Shown here: positions 34,039 to 43,023 of the stretch, in pieces
How the letters are laid out: each line of letters begins with the position of its first letter
How positions within the stretch are numbered: position 1 is the first letter of the stretch
Origin: Sphingobacterium kitahiroshimense
GTDB lineage: Bacteria; Bacteroidota; Bacteroidia; Sphingobacteriales; Sphingobacteriaceae
Direction of reading: 5' to 3'
DNA: 64,000 bases
NCBI RefSeq assembly: GCF_025961315.1
Contig: NZ_JAOQNK010000001.1
Coordinates: 6,227,776-6,291,775 of the forward strand
Notes under the pieces: generated by a model
Told to the model about the DNA's origin: nothing
The model's database searches: none
The model's input: the letters and a program-made list of their open reading frames with translations, nothing else
Made by a program: the position numbers and the translations under genes

Positions 34039-34335
34039 GAAGGCTTTAAACATTTATTCGTAAAGAAAAAACCTGTTTATGTTTTTGATAAGATAAGTAC
34101 GAATAGATTTACTGGAGAAAAAATTAGAATGTTTAGGTTGTTTATAGATAATATCGCGATAGATGAATATGAAGATTTTGTTTCTGGCAGTGATTCCGAT
34201 AGTTTAGAACTAGTTAAAAACTAGATTATGGAGTCTTTATAAAATTTAGATAAGTTGCCCAAGTTTGTAAAAAATTTTGATAAAGAAAGATTCAAAAATG
34301 ATATGAATATTATTCTAGCTTCATTTGTCGATTAA
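34039..34335 (+). pseudogene. Decayed copy of the 152-aa immunity-like gene at 40181
   Basis: The bases read GFKHLFVKKKPVYVFDK, NRFTGEKIRM, FVSGSDSDSLELVKN-stop, ESL-stop-NLDKLPKFVKNFDKERF, parallel to residues ~55-150 of the protein at 40181-40639. Two stops and no start make it dead. The region also shows that such genes lie next to Rpn modules in more than one place. Confidence 0.8.
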
Positions 34336-34381
34336 GTTGGCAACGCTTTGGAGAAGTTGGAGCGTTGCCTTTTATCGTAAT

Positions 34382-35806
34382 TTATTTTAACAATTCTTTT
34401 AACTTTTCCATTGCATTCGTGTTTTCCGCGTTTAATTCTAAACTTTTTTTATAATTTTCAATAGCTTTTTTAAGATGACCGTCCATCATATACGCTTCTC
34501 CTAAAGAGTCGTAAGCTTCATACGATTTTGGAAAAGATAAAATTTCGAGTGTGAATAAGTCTATTGCTTTTTTATGTAAACCTCTTTTAATCATCTCGTA
34601 GCCTTTGGCATTCAGGTCGGCTTCAGATATTTCTAATTTTGATTCTTTTATAAGAAATTTAGCTTCATCAAAACCCTTATCCAAACAAGTGTTGATTATT
34701 TTTTTTGTATAAAAATAAGTATCTAGCTTTGGTGTTGAACCAGCAATTGTTTTTTCCATAAAAAAACGAGCATCTAAAAATCCTTGATCTAGGTCTTTAT
34801 TAGTAAGTAAAATTATAGTATAATTTTGTTTATCAAATATACGCCATTCAGCACCAACACCAAAATGCCCGCCACTGTGTCCATAAATTCCAGATCCTCG
34901 TGCTCCTGCAAACTGCATTCCGTATCCATATCGGTCGTTTTCAGGTTCCTTTTTCATAAAATTTGTATAATCAGCATTTAAGAGCTTATTATTTTTAAAT
35001 GCCAATGCAAATTTGTACAAATCATTTATGGTGGTATAGCCACCACCTGCAGAACTGCCCTTGACAGCACTCATGAAAAATGTTTTTTGTAACTGGTTTG
35101 GATAAACATCTGATAATGTGTAGTTTTCTGCTTCATTTTCTATAATGTGGTCAACGTCAACATTGCCCGTATTTAGCATCTTTGCTTTTGAGAAAATATG
35201 CTTTTTAATATAGTCATCATAGGGCATTTTACTCACAGTTTCTATAATTCTACCGAGCAAAATATAGTTTGTATTCCTGTAAGAGAATTGCTCATTCGGT
35301 TTAAATTCCAACGGTTCATCTTCATATAATTTGGAAAGACTTTCTATTGTTCTAAATTTTATTTTAGAAGTATTCAAAAACTTATCGGAATAAAAATAAT
35401 CAGCCAGCCCACTTCTGTGCATGAGTAATAATCTAATTGTGATAGAATCTCTTGCTACCTTATTTGGGTAATCTGGGATAAATTTCCCAATAGGATCATC
35501 CAAGGATAATTTTCCAGCTTGGATTAACTGAAATATAGCAACTGCAGTGAATGATTTTCCTATGGAAGCATAAGAAAATCTTGTGTCCGTATTATTTTTG
35601 ACTTTGTGACCCAAATGAGCAAACCCATAAGATTTTTGCAATAAAATACTATCATCTTTAGCTATTAAAACGGCACCGCTAAAACCTTCTAAAGAATCTA
35701 GATAGTTAATAATCTCGCTTGCTTTAGTGTCTTGAGAAAAAACGGTTTTATTATTTGTGCAAGAAAATATAATAATGGTAGCTAATAGTTGGATACATTT
35801 TTTCAT
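34382..35806 (-). CDS. Lipoprotein serine hydrolase with C-terminal TPR (474 aa)
   Basis: Lipobox IIIFSC16 suggests an outer-membrane lipoprotein. Class C beta-lactamase-like core: S81-I-G-K84 (SxxK), FSYRNTNYILLGRIIE (YxN) and a YGHSGGHFG-type motif near 310. The last ~80 residues form two TPR units (GLHKKAIDLFTLEILSFPKS, AYMMDGHLKKAIENYKKSLEL). The gene overlaps the MarR gene by ATGA and is co-transcribed with it, so MarR binding should control it. Likely an envelope peptidase or esterase. Confidence 0.87.
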   Translation of the reverse strand: MKKCIQLLATIIIFSCTNNKTVFSQDTKASEIINYLDSLEGFSGAVLIAKDDSILLQKSYGFAHLGHKVKNNTDTRFSYASIGKSFTAVAIFQLIQAGKLSLDDPIGKFIPDYPNKVARDSITIRLLLMHRSGLADYFYSDKFLNTSKIKFRTIESLSKLYEDEPLEFKPNEQFSYRNTNYILLGRIIETVSKMPYDDYIKKHIFSKAKMLNTGNVDVDHIIENEAENYTLSDVYPNQLQKTFFMSAVKGSSAGGGYTTINDLYKFALAFKNNKLLNADYTNFMKKEPENDRYGYGMQFAGARGSGIYGHSGGHFGVGAEWRIFDKQNYTIILLTNKDLDQGFLDARFFMEKTIAGSTPKLDTYFYTKKIINTCLDKGFDEAKFLIKESKLEISEADLNAKGYEMIKRGLHKKAIDLFTLEILSFPKSYEAYDSLGEAYMMDGHLKKAIENYKKSLELNAENTNAMEKLKELLK

Positions 35807-36246
35807 TTAGTATTTGTTTTACAGTTTTGGGTAATTTTACTTAATATTTCAAATAATTGTTTTAGTTCTTGTTCTGATAATGAGTTTAATGCAATCTCTC
35901 TATTTTTCGTTATGACAGGGTTTAGTTTTTCAATGATTTCTTTACCACTTGTTGTGATTTTTAACTCCGATTTTCGTTTGTCAGCATCGTCAATAGTTTT
36001 TGTTAAATAGTTTTTATTTATCATCAACTTGATTATTCGCGTCATTGATGCATAATCCTTAAAAACTAAATCGGCAATTTCAGATTGACTTTTATCCTCT
36101 TTGTCAATGATAATTAGAATCAAAGCTTGGTCCACAGTAATCGTTGGTACTATACTAGATATATTTTGTTGACATAATCTACGATAAGCTTTTATAGTTT
36201 CTTCAATGGAGTATAGTACGGTGCTAGTTGGAGTTTTGAATTTCAT
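35803..36246 (-). CDS. MarR-family transcriptional regulator (147 aa)
   Basis: I start it at ATG 36246 (MKFKTPTSTV). A longer frame extends upstream but it reads through operator repeats (INNYICLIYQVNN twice) and is not plausible protein. The winged helix is seen in ALILIIIDKEDKSQSEIADLVFKDYASMTRIIKLMINKNYLTKT followed by DDADKRKSELKITTSGKEII, the MarR wing. Three palindromes directly upstream are its probable operators, so it is autoregulated. The stop overlaps the next start in ATGA. Confidence 0.88.
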   Translation of the reverse strand: MKFKTPTSTVLYSIEETIKAYRRLCQQNISSIVPTITVDQALILIIIDKEDKSQSEIADLVFKDYASMTRIIKLMINKNYLTKTIDDADKRKSELKITTSGKEIIEKLNPVITKNREIALNSLSEQELKQLFEILSKITQNCKTNTK

Positions 36247-36252
36247 ATTTAC

Positions 36253-36324
36253 TTGATATATCAAACAAATATAATTATTTACTTGATATATCAAACAAAT
36301 ATAATTATTTATTTGATATATCAA
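36253..36324. promoter_or_regulatory. Triple palindromic operator, TTGATATATCAA x3 at 30-bp spacing
   Basis: Perfect 12-base palindromes at 36253-36264, 36283-36294 and 36313-36324. The surrounding 30-base unit (TTACTTGATATATCAAACAA + ATATAATTAT) is tandemly repeated. The first site begins seven bases before the MarR start codon. Dyad symmetry and spacing of about three helix turns suit cooperative binding of MarR dimers. Confidence 0.8.
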
Positions 36325-36364
36325 GTAAATGCATAAGATCGCGTAAGTATTAAATTTTGCAATG

Positions 36365-36570
36365 TTGCATGTGGTCATCCAAATTAGGAGCAATATTTTT
36401 TAGGTTTTCAAATTTTGGGATCGTGTTCTATTAACCATATATCATGAGAGTCGGCTGATAAATGATTGGTGCTACATCCGCCATTAAGCGCCAGTTTCTA
36501 TACCACTTCTATACCCCCTATAAATCCTGATGATTCAAAGGCGTAAAAGAATACAGCGAGTTCATTTTTT
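36365..36570 (-). pseudogene. Decayed internal fragment of an epoxide hydrolase gene
   Basis: Matches 1345-1570, the 3' half of the epoxide hydrolase gene at 1277-2239, with many substitutions and small deletions. Ends are lost. It is joined to type A Rpn debris. Confidence 0.75.
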
Positions 36571-36922
36571 AACGTATTACGTAGACTTTGAATATCAGGG
36601 AGTTTACCTAAACTTCATCGTAATATTTGTTTTTGATAGGTCGCTGAGAGAGCGTTAAAAATTGTTTAATTTTCACGTTTTAACTATTTCTGAGTCAGAA
36701 ATTGAAATAAAATTAGGAAGGAGTAGTATAATGGGCACTCAAGAATATTTATTAGATAAAGCAGAGAAGCAAGGTATAGAAAAGGGGCGTTTAGAAGAGC
36801 GTGCTAAGCTTAAGGTAGAAAAGCGTACTATTGCATTAGAATTTAAGAAAATGGGTTTACCTGTAGCAGATATTGCTAAGGGTACCGGACTTTCCATAGA
36901 AAAGATCGAAAAACTGAAATAG
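36571..36922 (+). pseudogene. 3' remnant of a type A Rpn gene
   Basis: 36571-36610 matches 17780-17825 (LTYYVGFENQGSL region). After a ~80-base unrelated stretch, 36690-36922 matches the last ~78 codons of type A (SEIEIKLGRSSIMGTQEYLLDKAEKQ ... GTGLSIEKIEKLK). The nuclease core is absent. Confidence 0.82.
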
Positions 36923-36945
36923 CACATTGTTCTAAAATATACAGA

Positions 36946-36977
36946 ACCGTTTGGGATGACCAAGCGGTTTTTTTTTG
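36946..36977 (+). terminator. Terminator after the type A remnant
   Basis: AACCGTTTGG-GATGA-CCAAGCGGTT and a long T run. Confidence 0.8.
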
Positions 36978-37027
36978 CCTTTATTATTGACAAGTGGGTG
37001 ACAGCAGAATAATCCCATTCCAGGTTC

Positions 37028-37130
37028 AACCATTTCACCTACCCATTTTCACCATTCACCGAGTTTTTAGTTGGTTTAGTCTAATTGCCATAGAGCAGGG
37101 ACGAATTACACCCTACTTTTGAATCAACAA
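37028..37130 (+). repeat. Conserved module leader (copy 5)
   Basis: Same block with GCAGGG left arm and TACTTTTG kept; ATTTTCACC for the more common ATTTCCACC. Confidence 0.75.
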
Positions 37131-37168
37131 CTAAGAACAATAAACTAACAATATAACATAAAGACATT

Positions 37169-37618
37169 ATGAACACTATAGCAAAAACATTCGCAGCAGC
37201 AGCCTTGATCGCATTATCTACATTCAGTATGGCAGCAGCTAAACCAGAGGTATCAAACCCTAAAAAAGCAGTCGTTAATCTATCCACAGCAGACTTAGCC
37301 ATTGATCATTATATAGCTGTTATGACAGAAGGACAGTCGGCAGGAGTAGAGCAGTTGTTCACTTCAGATTTTAAACAGAAAGTACAGGCAGCAGAAGCTA
37401 AGATCAATAGCCGTTCAGAAGTAATTTCCTTCTTGAAAAAGCAAAAAGGGGAGCAGTTGAACTGTAAAACAAGCACTACCATAGTTGAGCAGTCAGGTGA
37501 CTACATGGTGGCAAAAGTAACCCAACAATTTGAAGATTTTACCAAGACCGATCTAGTGACTTTGGTCAATGACGGTGGTAATTGGAAAGTATCGCAATCC
37601 ATCAACACGTATAAGTAA
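37169..37618 (+). CDS. Secreted NTF2-like protein, module copy 5 (149 aa)
   Basis: Full-length. It has EVSNPKK (as copy 1) but VQAAEAKINS and SGDYMVAKV (as copy 6), and FEDFTKTDLVTL unique to it. This mixture is the best single example of mosaic structure in the family. Type B nuclease follows 208 bases after the stop. Confidence 0.87.
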   Translation: MNTIAKTFAAAALIALSTFSMAAAKPEVSNPKKAVVNLSTADLAIDHYIAVMTEGQSAGVEQLFTSDFKQKVQAAEAKINSRSEVISFLKKQKGEQLNCKTSTTIVEQSGDYMVAKVTQQFEDFTKTDLVTLVNDGGNWKVSQSINTYK

Positions 37619-37646
37619 GTTAAGTTTGAATGCATATGTTTAGTCA

Positions 37647-37680
37647 GAGCCACATCGTGAGATGTGGCTTTTCTTTTTTC
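37647..37680 (+). terminator. Terminator of NTF2-like copy 5
   Basis: AGAGCCACATC-GTGA-GATGTGGCTTTT with T run. Confidence 0.8.
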
Positions 37681-37720
37681 TATAGCATGTCTAAAGATTG
37701 ATCCAAGTTGTGCTAGCCGA

Positions 37721-37750
37721 CAACAAACGATTACAAACGACTACAAACGT
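37721..37750 (+). repeat. 10-bp tandem repeat upstream of type B Rpn (three units)
   Basis: CAACAAACGA, TTACAAACGA, CTACAAACGT in direct tandem, one unit more than at 18857. Confidence 0.65.
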
Positions 37751-37826
37751 TTAATAACCGACTAATATTTTTAGTTTTTATCATATTTGGTTTATGTAAT
37801 TAATTATTTAAATAAATCCTAAAATT

Positions 37827-38771
37827 ATGGTAGCACATGCAGAACCCGTATTTATTGATCCGACCACCGATGAAGGATTCAAGCGGTTATTCGGAGACAA
37901 AGTCAACCTGATCAACTTTCTCAACATCATCTTTCGTGGTCGAAAGATGATCACAGATCTTACTTATCGGGATACCGAGCGTATCGGAGCGACCGAAGAG
38001 ATCGGTAAAGTTATCTTTGATCTTGTAGTCCAGATCAGTACAGGAGAAGAGATCATCATCGAGATGCAGACGAGTACACAGACCAATCTGAAGCAACGCA
38101 TGCTGTACTATGCCAGCAAGGTCATTTCAGACACAGCACCCAAAGGAAACCGTAAAGCCTGGGCGTATGCCATTCCCGAGGTTTACACCATTGTCCTGAT
38201 GGACGGTTTTCATATGCCGGGAGTTGATCGGAACACATATTTTCACGATACCTGCCTGTGTAATAGAGATTCAGGACAAATTTTCTATGAAGGATTTGGG
38301 TTTATCTATTTAGAAATTATTAACTTTGTTAAAAGCGAAGCTGAAGTTGAAGACGAACTGGATAAAGTATTCTTTATGCTCAAAAATATGTCTACGTTAA
38401 AGACCTTGCCACGGATCATGAAATCGGCGGTATTTCAACGATTCTTCCAGTTGGCCAGCTACGCAAAATTGACAAAGGAGGAAAAGACTATGTATGATAT
38501 TAGTTTAAAACGCAAGTGGGATGCCGAAGCAGTGCGGATGTATCAACAGGAACAAGTTGAAGGACTAGAAAAACAATTGAAAGAGGCTAAAAAAGAAGCT
38601 AAAAAAGCATCATTAGTAGCTAAAGCTGAAGGACTTGCTGAAGGACTTGCTGAAGGCGAACACAATAAAGCTATTGAGACAGCTTTGAGGTTTAAAGAGA
38701 TGGGTTTACTTGTAGAGCAAATCGCTAAGGGTACCGGACTTTCAATAGAAGAGATCGAAAAACTGAAGTAG
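37827..38771 (+). CDS. Type B Rpn-family PD-(D/E)XK nuclease/putative transposase (314 aa), copy 2
   Basis: Intact. Core residues D65, E79 and Q81 are kept. Compared with copy 1 the coiled segment is longer by a QEQVEGLEKQ insertion and a tandem GLAEGLAEGE repeat, so the length difference lies in the linker between nuclease core and tail. The bases after its terminator contain a scrap of AAA+ ATPase gene that also lies behind copy 3. Confidence 0.88.
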   Translation: MVAHAEPVFIDPTTDEGFKRLFGDKVNLINFLNIIFRGRKMITDLTYRDTERIGATEEIGKVIFDLVVQISTGEEIIIEMQTSTQTNLKQRMLYYASKVISDTAPKGNRKAWAYAIPEVYTIVLMDGFHMPGVDRNTYFHDTCLCNRDSGQIFYEGFGFIYLEIINFVKSEAEVEDELDKVFFMLKNMSTLKTLPRIMKSAVFQRFFQLASYAKLTKEEKTMYDISLKRKWDAEAVRMYQQEQVEGLEKQLKEAKKEAKKASLVAKAEGLAEGLAEGEHNKAIETALRFKEMGLLVEQIAKGTGLSIEEIEKLK

Positions 38772-38792
38772 AACATAGTTCTAAAATATATA

Positions 38793-38824
38793 GAACCGCT
38801 TGGGATGACCAAGCGGTTTTTTTT
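38793..38824 (+). terminator. Terminator of type B Rpn copy 2
   Basis: AACCGCTTGG-GATGA-CCAAGCGGTT with eight T. Confidence 0.85.
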
Positions 38825-38835
38825 GTGCCTTTGTT

Positions 38836-38900
38836 ATAGACGTGTGGGTAGTTTTATCGCATTGACCAATGTTTTCTGTATGGTGTAGTAGGAGTGTTTA
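38836..38900 (-). pseudogene. Scrap of AAA+ ATPase 3' end
   Basis: Matches 61360-61430 and reads HSYYTIQKTLVNAIKLPTRL on the minus strand, the end of the decayed ATPase at 61.4-61.8 kb. 38901-39036 shows no gene. Confidence 0.6.
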
Positions 38901-39036
38901 CAAAGATTTTTGTAACTTCATTTCTAAGCTCAGGATTTTGGTATTAGTGTATATATTGTTGGCAATCGTTTAGCGGGCAGAAACCATATCTTTTGTATAC
39001 TTTTCTTATTCCAAACTCACGTTAATAAAAATTTAA

Positions 39037-39864
39037 ATGGGCTTAAAAACTTTTGATATTTCATCATTAACGCAAACGGAAATACAAAGTTATTTGCACG
39101 CTGCCATTGCACCCCGCCCGATATGCTTCGCATCCACTATTGATAAAAACGGTAAGATTAATTTAAGTCCGTTTAGTTTTTTTAATGTTGTCAGTATGAA
39201 TCCTCCGATATGCGTTTTTTCGGTTACAAGCAGGGCGCGGGATAATAGTTCTAAACATACGCTTGAAAACATTTTGGAAATACCTGAATGTGTGATTAAT
39301 ATTGTGAGCTATAATATGGTTCAACAGACCTATCTAACAAGCACCGACTATCCAAAAGAGGTAAATGAGTTTTCGAAAGCAGGGTTTACTGAATTGCCTT
39401 CAGAAACGGTAAAACCACCCAGAGTAGCAGAATCTAACATTCAATTGGAATGTGTTGTGAATGATGTAATATCTTTAGGGAAAAACGGAGGAGCAGGTAA
39501 TTTGATTATTGCTGAGGTAAAACGCATTCATATCAATGAAGATATTTTGGATGATAATGGTAAATTAGACCCTCATAAAATGGATCTTGTGGCTCGTTTA
39601 GGTGGTGATTGGTATTGTAGGGTAACCAGCGACAGTTTATTTAAAATAGCCAAACCCATAGATAATGGAGGAGTAGGTATCGGTATAGATGCTTTTCCTC
39701 AACAGGTTAAAAACTCCAGCGTATTAACCGGGAATAATTTGGGTTTATTGGCACTTGTTAAATCGCTGCCTTCAGATGAGGAGGTAGAAGCCTTTAGTAA
39801 AACTGATGAAGTAAAGAGCTGCTTAATACCAATATCAAGAATCGCACGATGCTCCTGCAATTAA
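39037..39864 (+). CDS. Flavin reductase-like FMN-binding split-barrel protein, probable C-terminal frameshift
   Basis: HAAIAPRPICFASTIDKNGKINLSPFSFFNVVS is the opening of the flavoredoxin/flavin-reductase split barrel, and PPICVFSVTSRA and ECVVNDVISLG continue it. These proteins bind FMN and reduce it or a partner flavin enzyme. The last residues (CLIPISRIARCSCN) look wrong: one base shift near 39822 would give NTNIKNRTMLLQLKAQQLLD ... PWKVLLM and a stop at 39926, a more natural helical ending. 275 aa as read. Confidence 0.8.
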   Translation: MGLKTFDISSLTQTEIQSYLHAAIAPRPICFASTIDKNGKINLSPFSFFNVVSMNPPICVFSVTSRARDNSSKHTLENILEIPECVINIVSYNMVQQTYLTSTDYPKEVNEFSKAGFTELPSETVKPPRVAESNIQLECVVNDVISLGKNGGAGNLIIAEVKRIHINEDILDDNGKLDPHKMDLVARLGGDWYCRVTSDSLFKIAKPIDNGGVGIGIDAFPQQVKNSSVLTGNNLGLLALVKSLPSDEEVEAFSKTDEVKSCLIPISRIARCSCN

Positions 39865-40003
39865 AAGCTCAGCAATTGTTAGATAATGGACGTGTAATGG
39901 ATCCATGGAAAGTGCTGCTGATGTAGCCAAAATGGCTTTTCATTTCCATTTTAAAATGCTATCATTACAATTATTAATGTTCTTAACTTACACTGTCGAA
40001 TAA

Positions 40004-40174
40004 GTTATCAACTCCAATCTTAATTATTTAAGATCAATAGGTCCTATGGGTGCCAAAATGGATCCTCAATTTTATGGAAATCAGCTGCAGAGAAAAATTG
40101 CAGAGAAGTCTAAGATATGTAACTATTTTATACCCCATGGGCAATTGCCTCCAGGAAATAAAATTTTTAGATAA
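40004..40174 (+). pseudogene. Possible 3' end of a polymorphic toxin gene
   Basis: A frame without its own start reads RSIGPMGAKMDPQFYGNQLQ, then RKIAEKSK, and ends IPHGQLPPGNKIFR, six bases before the 152-aa gene. Short C-terminal toxin tips placed just before an immunity gene look like this, but I recognise no named toxin family. 39927-40003 shows no gene. Confidence 0.35.
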
Positions 40175-40180
40175 TTATTT

Positions 40181-40639
40181 ATGAATTTTGATATAAGCTT
40201 AATAATGGATGCAGGATCTAAACATAAATTAGATCTTGTTAGCGATCTTCATGAAAAATTAAAAATTTTTTTTGAAGGAAGATTTTATGGTTCAGACCTA
40301 GAAAGTTATGTTATTGGTTTTACAAGTGTTTTAACTCCTCCAGGTTTTGAGCATCTTTTTAAAGCCAAGAAACCTTTGTATGTTCGTGATAAAACAACAA
40401 AAAACAGATTTACAGGAGAGATGCAGAGAATGGTAAAATTATTCATTGATGACATTGTTTTAACTTCTGATGAGTATGAAAGTTTTGTTTCCGGCAACGA
40501 TTATGATAGTATGGAACTTTTAAAAACTAGAATATTGGAGTCTTTATCAAATTTAGATAAGCTGCCCAAGGCTGTAAAAGATTTTGATAAAGAAAAGTTC
40601 AAAATGGACATGAAAGCTTTTTTATATGATTCTGTTTAG
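40181..40639 (+). CDS. Immunity-like protein (152 aa), Imm44-like
   Basis: Soluble, mixed fold. The C-terminal LLKTRILESLSNLDKLPKAVKDFDKEKFKMDM recalls the end of the Imm44 immunity family; I hold this only as a resemblance. A decayed copy is at 34039-34335. A toxin-like gene end directly in front supports an immunity role by context. Confidence 0.5.
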   Translation: MNFDISLIMDAGSKHKLDLVSDLHEKLKIFFEGRFYGSDLESYVIGFTSVLTPPGFEHLFKAKKPLYVRDKTTKNRFTGEMQRMVKLFIDDIVLTSDEYESFVSGNDYDSMELLKTRILESLSNLDKLPKAVKDFDKEKFKMDMKAFLYDSV

Positions 40640-40795
40640 ATATATGTAATAAGTGGCAAGTAGTACTTTCATTTTTTTTTAATGAAAGTATAAATTTATA
40701 CCACACGACCAAATACTACTATTTCTACTCCATTGCAAACTTTAATGGAGGCAAGAAAAATAATTCATAAACATATTCCAGTTAAATAGATAGTC

Positions 40796-41488
40796 ATGAA
40801 TTTGAACATACATGAATTGAATGAGAAATTTAAAGAATTAATCACTAAACCATTTAAATCTACTGAAGATTTAAAATTACAAGAAGAAATAAGAATTGCT
40901 TTAGAAAAATCTTTAAGTGAAGAGGAAGCAGAATTAGTGAACGATCTAAATTCAATAGGAATTAAAATAAATTCTGTATGGGACTTGGTTAAAACAAATG
41001 AAAGATATCCTGATGCTATTCCAATTCTATTAGATCACCTACAAAAAGACTATCATGAACGAAATATAGAAGGAATAATAAGGGCATTAGCTGTAAAGGA
41101 AGCAAAAGGAAAGGCAACTCCCTATTTAATCACTATGTATCACCAAATCCCTAAAGATAAGGATTTATTACGTTGGGCTATTGGCAATACTATAGATATG
41201 ACAATTACTCAAGATGACGTCAAGAGCATTTTACCGATCGTTCAGGATAAAACAAACAGAACCTCAAGACAGATGTTTGTTTTCGCTTTAAGGAAAATTA
41301 AATCTGCAGAAGTGGAAGATGTCCTAATAAATTTGCTTAATGATGATGAAGTAGTTGCTCACGCTTTAATAGCACTTGGAAAAATTAAATCACAAAAAGC
41401 AAAAGATAAAATAGCAATATTGACAGATCACCCTAAACCTCTCGTAAGAAAGGAAGCTCAAAAAGCATTAAAAAAAATAATAAAATAA
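40796..41488 (+). CDS. HEAT-repeat protein (230 aa)
   Basis: Residues ~75-228 contain helical pairs of HEAT/ARM type (AIPILLDHLQKDYHERNIEGIIRALAV, VEDVLINLLNDDEVVAHALIALGKIKS, KDKIAILTDHPKPLVRKEAQKALKKI). No signal peptide or catalytic motif. Such repeats bind proteins or nucleic acid; in immunity clusters they occur as orphan immunity genes. Clear RBS-like AAATAGATAG is weak. Confidence 0.65.
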   Translation: MNLNIHELNEKFKELITKPFKSTEDLKLQEEIRIALEKSLSEEEAELVNDLNSIGIKINSVWDLVKTNERYPDAIPILLDHLQKDYHERNIEGIIRALAVKEAKGKATPYLITMYHQIPKDKDLLRWAIGNTIDMTITQDDVKSILPIVQDKTNRTSRQMFVFALRKIKSAEVEDVLINLLNDDEVVAHALIALGKIKSQKAKDKIAILTDHPKPLVRKEAQKALKKIIK

Positions 41489-41823
41489 GTTTTGATTCAT
41501 ATGAAGATGACCTGGAGAGATCGACAATGGATAATGATATAATTTTATTTGAACATTTTGAAGCTTACTCAAGTCTGTTCAAATCAGAAGGGCTTGTATC
41601 ATAGCAGGTACGAGTGTGCTTTGGTTTTTTGAAACGGAAAACATTAGCAACGAAAAGATAATACAGCAGGGGCGGAAAACGGAAAATTCAACATACTGGC
41701 TAATTCTGGATTCCCATTGCCACAAAAAAAAATTGTAACAGATACAAGATGAATTTCAGATTTTTTCAGAAATTCAGGAATGCTTTAATAGAACGGGGGA
41801 ATGTCGTATCTTTCAATTAAGAA
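41489..41823. other. Debris with a scrap of the serine hydrolase gene
   Basis: 41700-41755 repeats about 50 bases around the SxxK codons of the gene at 24442-26334 (near 26040-26095). The rest shows no gene. Confidence 0.5.
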
Positions 41824-42000
41824 ATGAAAAGAACGCTGGTAAAATCCTCAAATGAAATAACCGTTGAGAGTGAATCGGGAAGCTTTTATTTAGAAGTAAA
41901 AGCGAACCTTAAAAAAATCGTAGAATCAACTAATCAGTATAAAATTGCTATCAAAAATTATTTCAACAATTGGTTTAAGAAACTAACTAACAAAAGCTAA
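41824..42000 (+). CDS. Small ORF (58 aa), hypothetical
   Basis: MKRTLVKSSNEITVESESGSFY... ends KNYFNNWFKKLTNKS. Basic, helical C-terminus. No family recognised. The next small ORF starts immediately after its stop. Confidence 0.35.
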   Translation: MKRTLVKSSNEITVESESGSFYLEVKANLKKIVESTNQYKIAIKNYFNNWFKKLTNKS

Positions 42001-42105
42001 ATGGAGATGAATTTCAATTTTACCAATGTAATCTACGTTCTGTTTATCAGTACTGTATTATTATGTGTATTTGCTTCCAGGACACAGCTTTCCCATAGAT
42101 GTTAA
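42001..42105 (+). CDS. Small membrane ORF (34 aa), hypothetical
   Basis: MEMNFNFTNVIYVLFISTVL... with one hydrophobic helix (VIYVLFISTVLLCVFA). It abuts the 58-aa ORF, which suggests coupling, but coding potential of so short a frame is uncertain. Confidence 0.3.
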   Translation: MEMNFNFTNVIYVLFISTVLLCVFASRTQLSHRC

Positions 42106-42141
42106 AGGCTCCATTTTTTAGCAAATAAAGAAAATAAAATA

Positions 42142-42621
42142 ATGAAAGAACATAAAATTCATAGTAATGAAGGAGGAGATTTATTGTCAATTAAATCTTT
42201 TGAAAATACATATTCTGACAGAAATTGTTTAATTAATGCAATTTTAAATTTAAGTGAGAAAATGGGCTATTTTTACATAAATGCAAGTAGACCAAATTTT
42301 ACTGATTCAGAGTTATTATCAAAATTGAATTTAGTTTTAAATGATAAAAAAAACTTCATTTATAACAATTTTGAAATTTCATTTGAAGGGATTAATCTTA
42401 ACGAAGAAGTGATAAATTTGTTACCACTTATTTGGTTTCATTATCAGCACGTAGCATTTAGGTTTTTTCGTAGTACAGGAAATAAATTTATTACTAAAGC
42501 GATGTCTTGGAAGGATATTACGAAAAAAAAGGAAAGTAGTTATGTTATGTTTAAAGATGCTGAAGATGATGTGGTCTGGATTGGAAAAAGTAAAGAATTG
42601 AAATTTGATTTGAATCAATAA
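42142..42621 (+). CDS. Hypothetical protein (159 aa)
   Basis: Soluble, mixed helix and strand; central ISFEGINLNEEVINLLPLIWFHYQHVAFRFF and C-terminal YVMFKDAEDDVVWIGKSKEL. Family not recognised; size and context fit an immunity-type gene. Confidence 0.5.
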   Translation: MKEHKIHSNEGGDLLSIKSFENTYSDRNCLINAILNLSEKMGYFYINASRPNFTDSELLSKLNLVLNDKKNFIYNNFEISFEGINLNEEVINLLPLIWFHYQHVAFRFFRSTGNKFITKAMSWKDITKKKESSYVMFKDAEDDVVWIGKSKELKFDLNQ

Positions 42622-43023
42622 AACTGCTAAAAGTAAATGAATGTGTATAAAGATCTTATTAAAGCGTCACTCACCTTGCTAAAGCAAGTGGATTTAATAA
42701 AAAAAGAGAATAGCTTTTAGGGGAAATTAGGTGAAAATAAAGGGGTTGTGAACTTTCGAAAAACTAGATAGTACAACAGACATAATCAATTTTGGTATCT
42801 ATTCAGATGTTTTGGGGCAATTACAACCCAAGTATCAGTTAGCAAAACCTATAGTAGAACAGTGTCAGTTTAAAAATCGGACTCCCCTACATATTTCGAA
42901 AAAATTAATTCTTACGTCATCAAAGACAACGTAAATGATGAAATTATTCAACTTAATAATAAATTTGGATCCTAAATGGATACCAGATGACGCAGTTATT
43001 AATCCATATATAGTAAAATAATT
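42622..43023. other. Debris: broken short frames
   Basis: 42636-42719 reads MNVYKDLIKASLTLLKQVDL. Near 42760-42900, DIINFGIYSDVLGQLQPKYQ and IVEQCQFKNRTPLHIS appear in one frame without a start. These look like relics of unrecognised genes. Confidence 0.3.

Noticed and set aside
36247..36393. Longer N-terminus for the MarR protein (196 aa)
   Set aside because: The added residues are a translation of tandem operator DNA (repeated NNYICLIYQV) and no MarR protein has such a leader.
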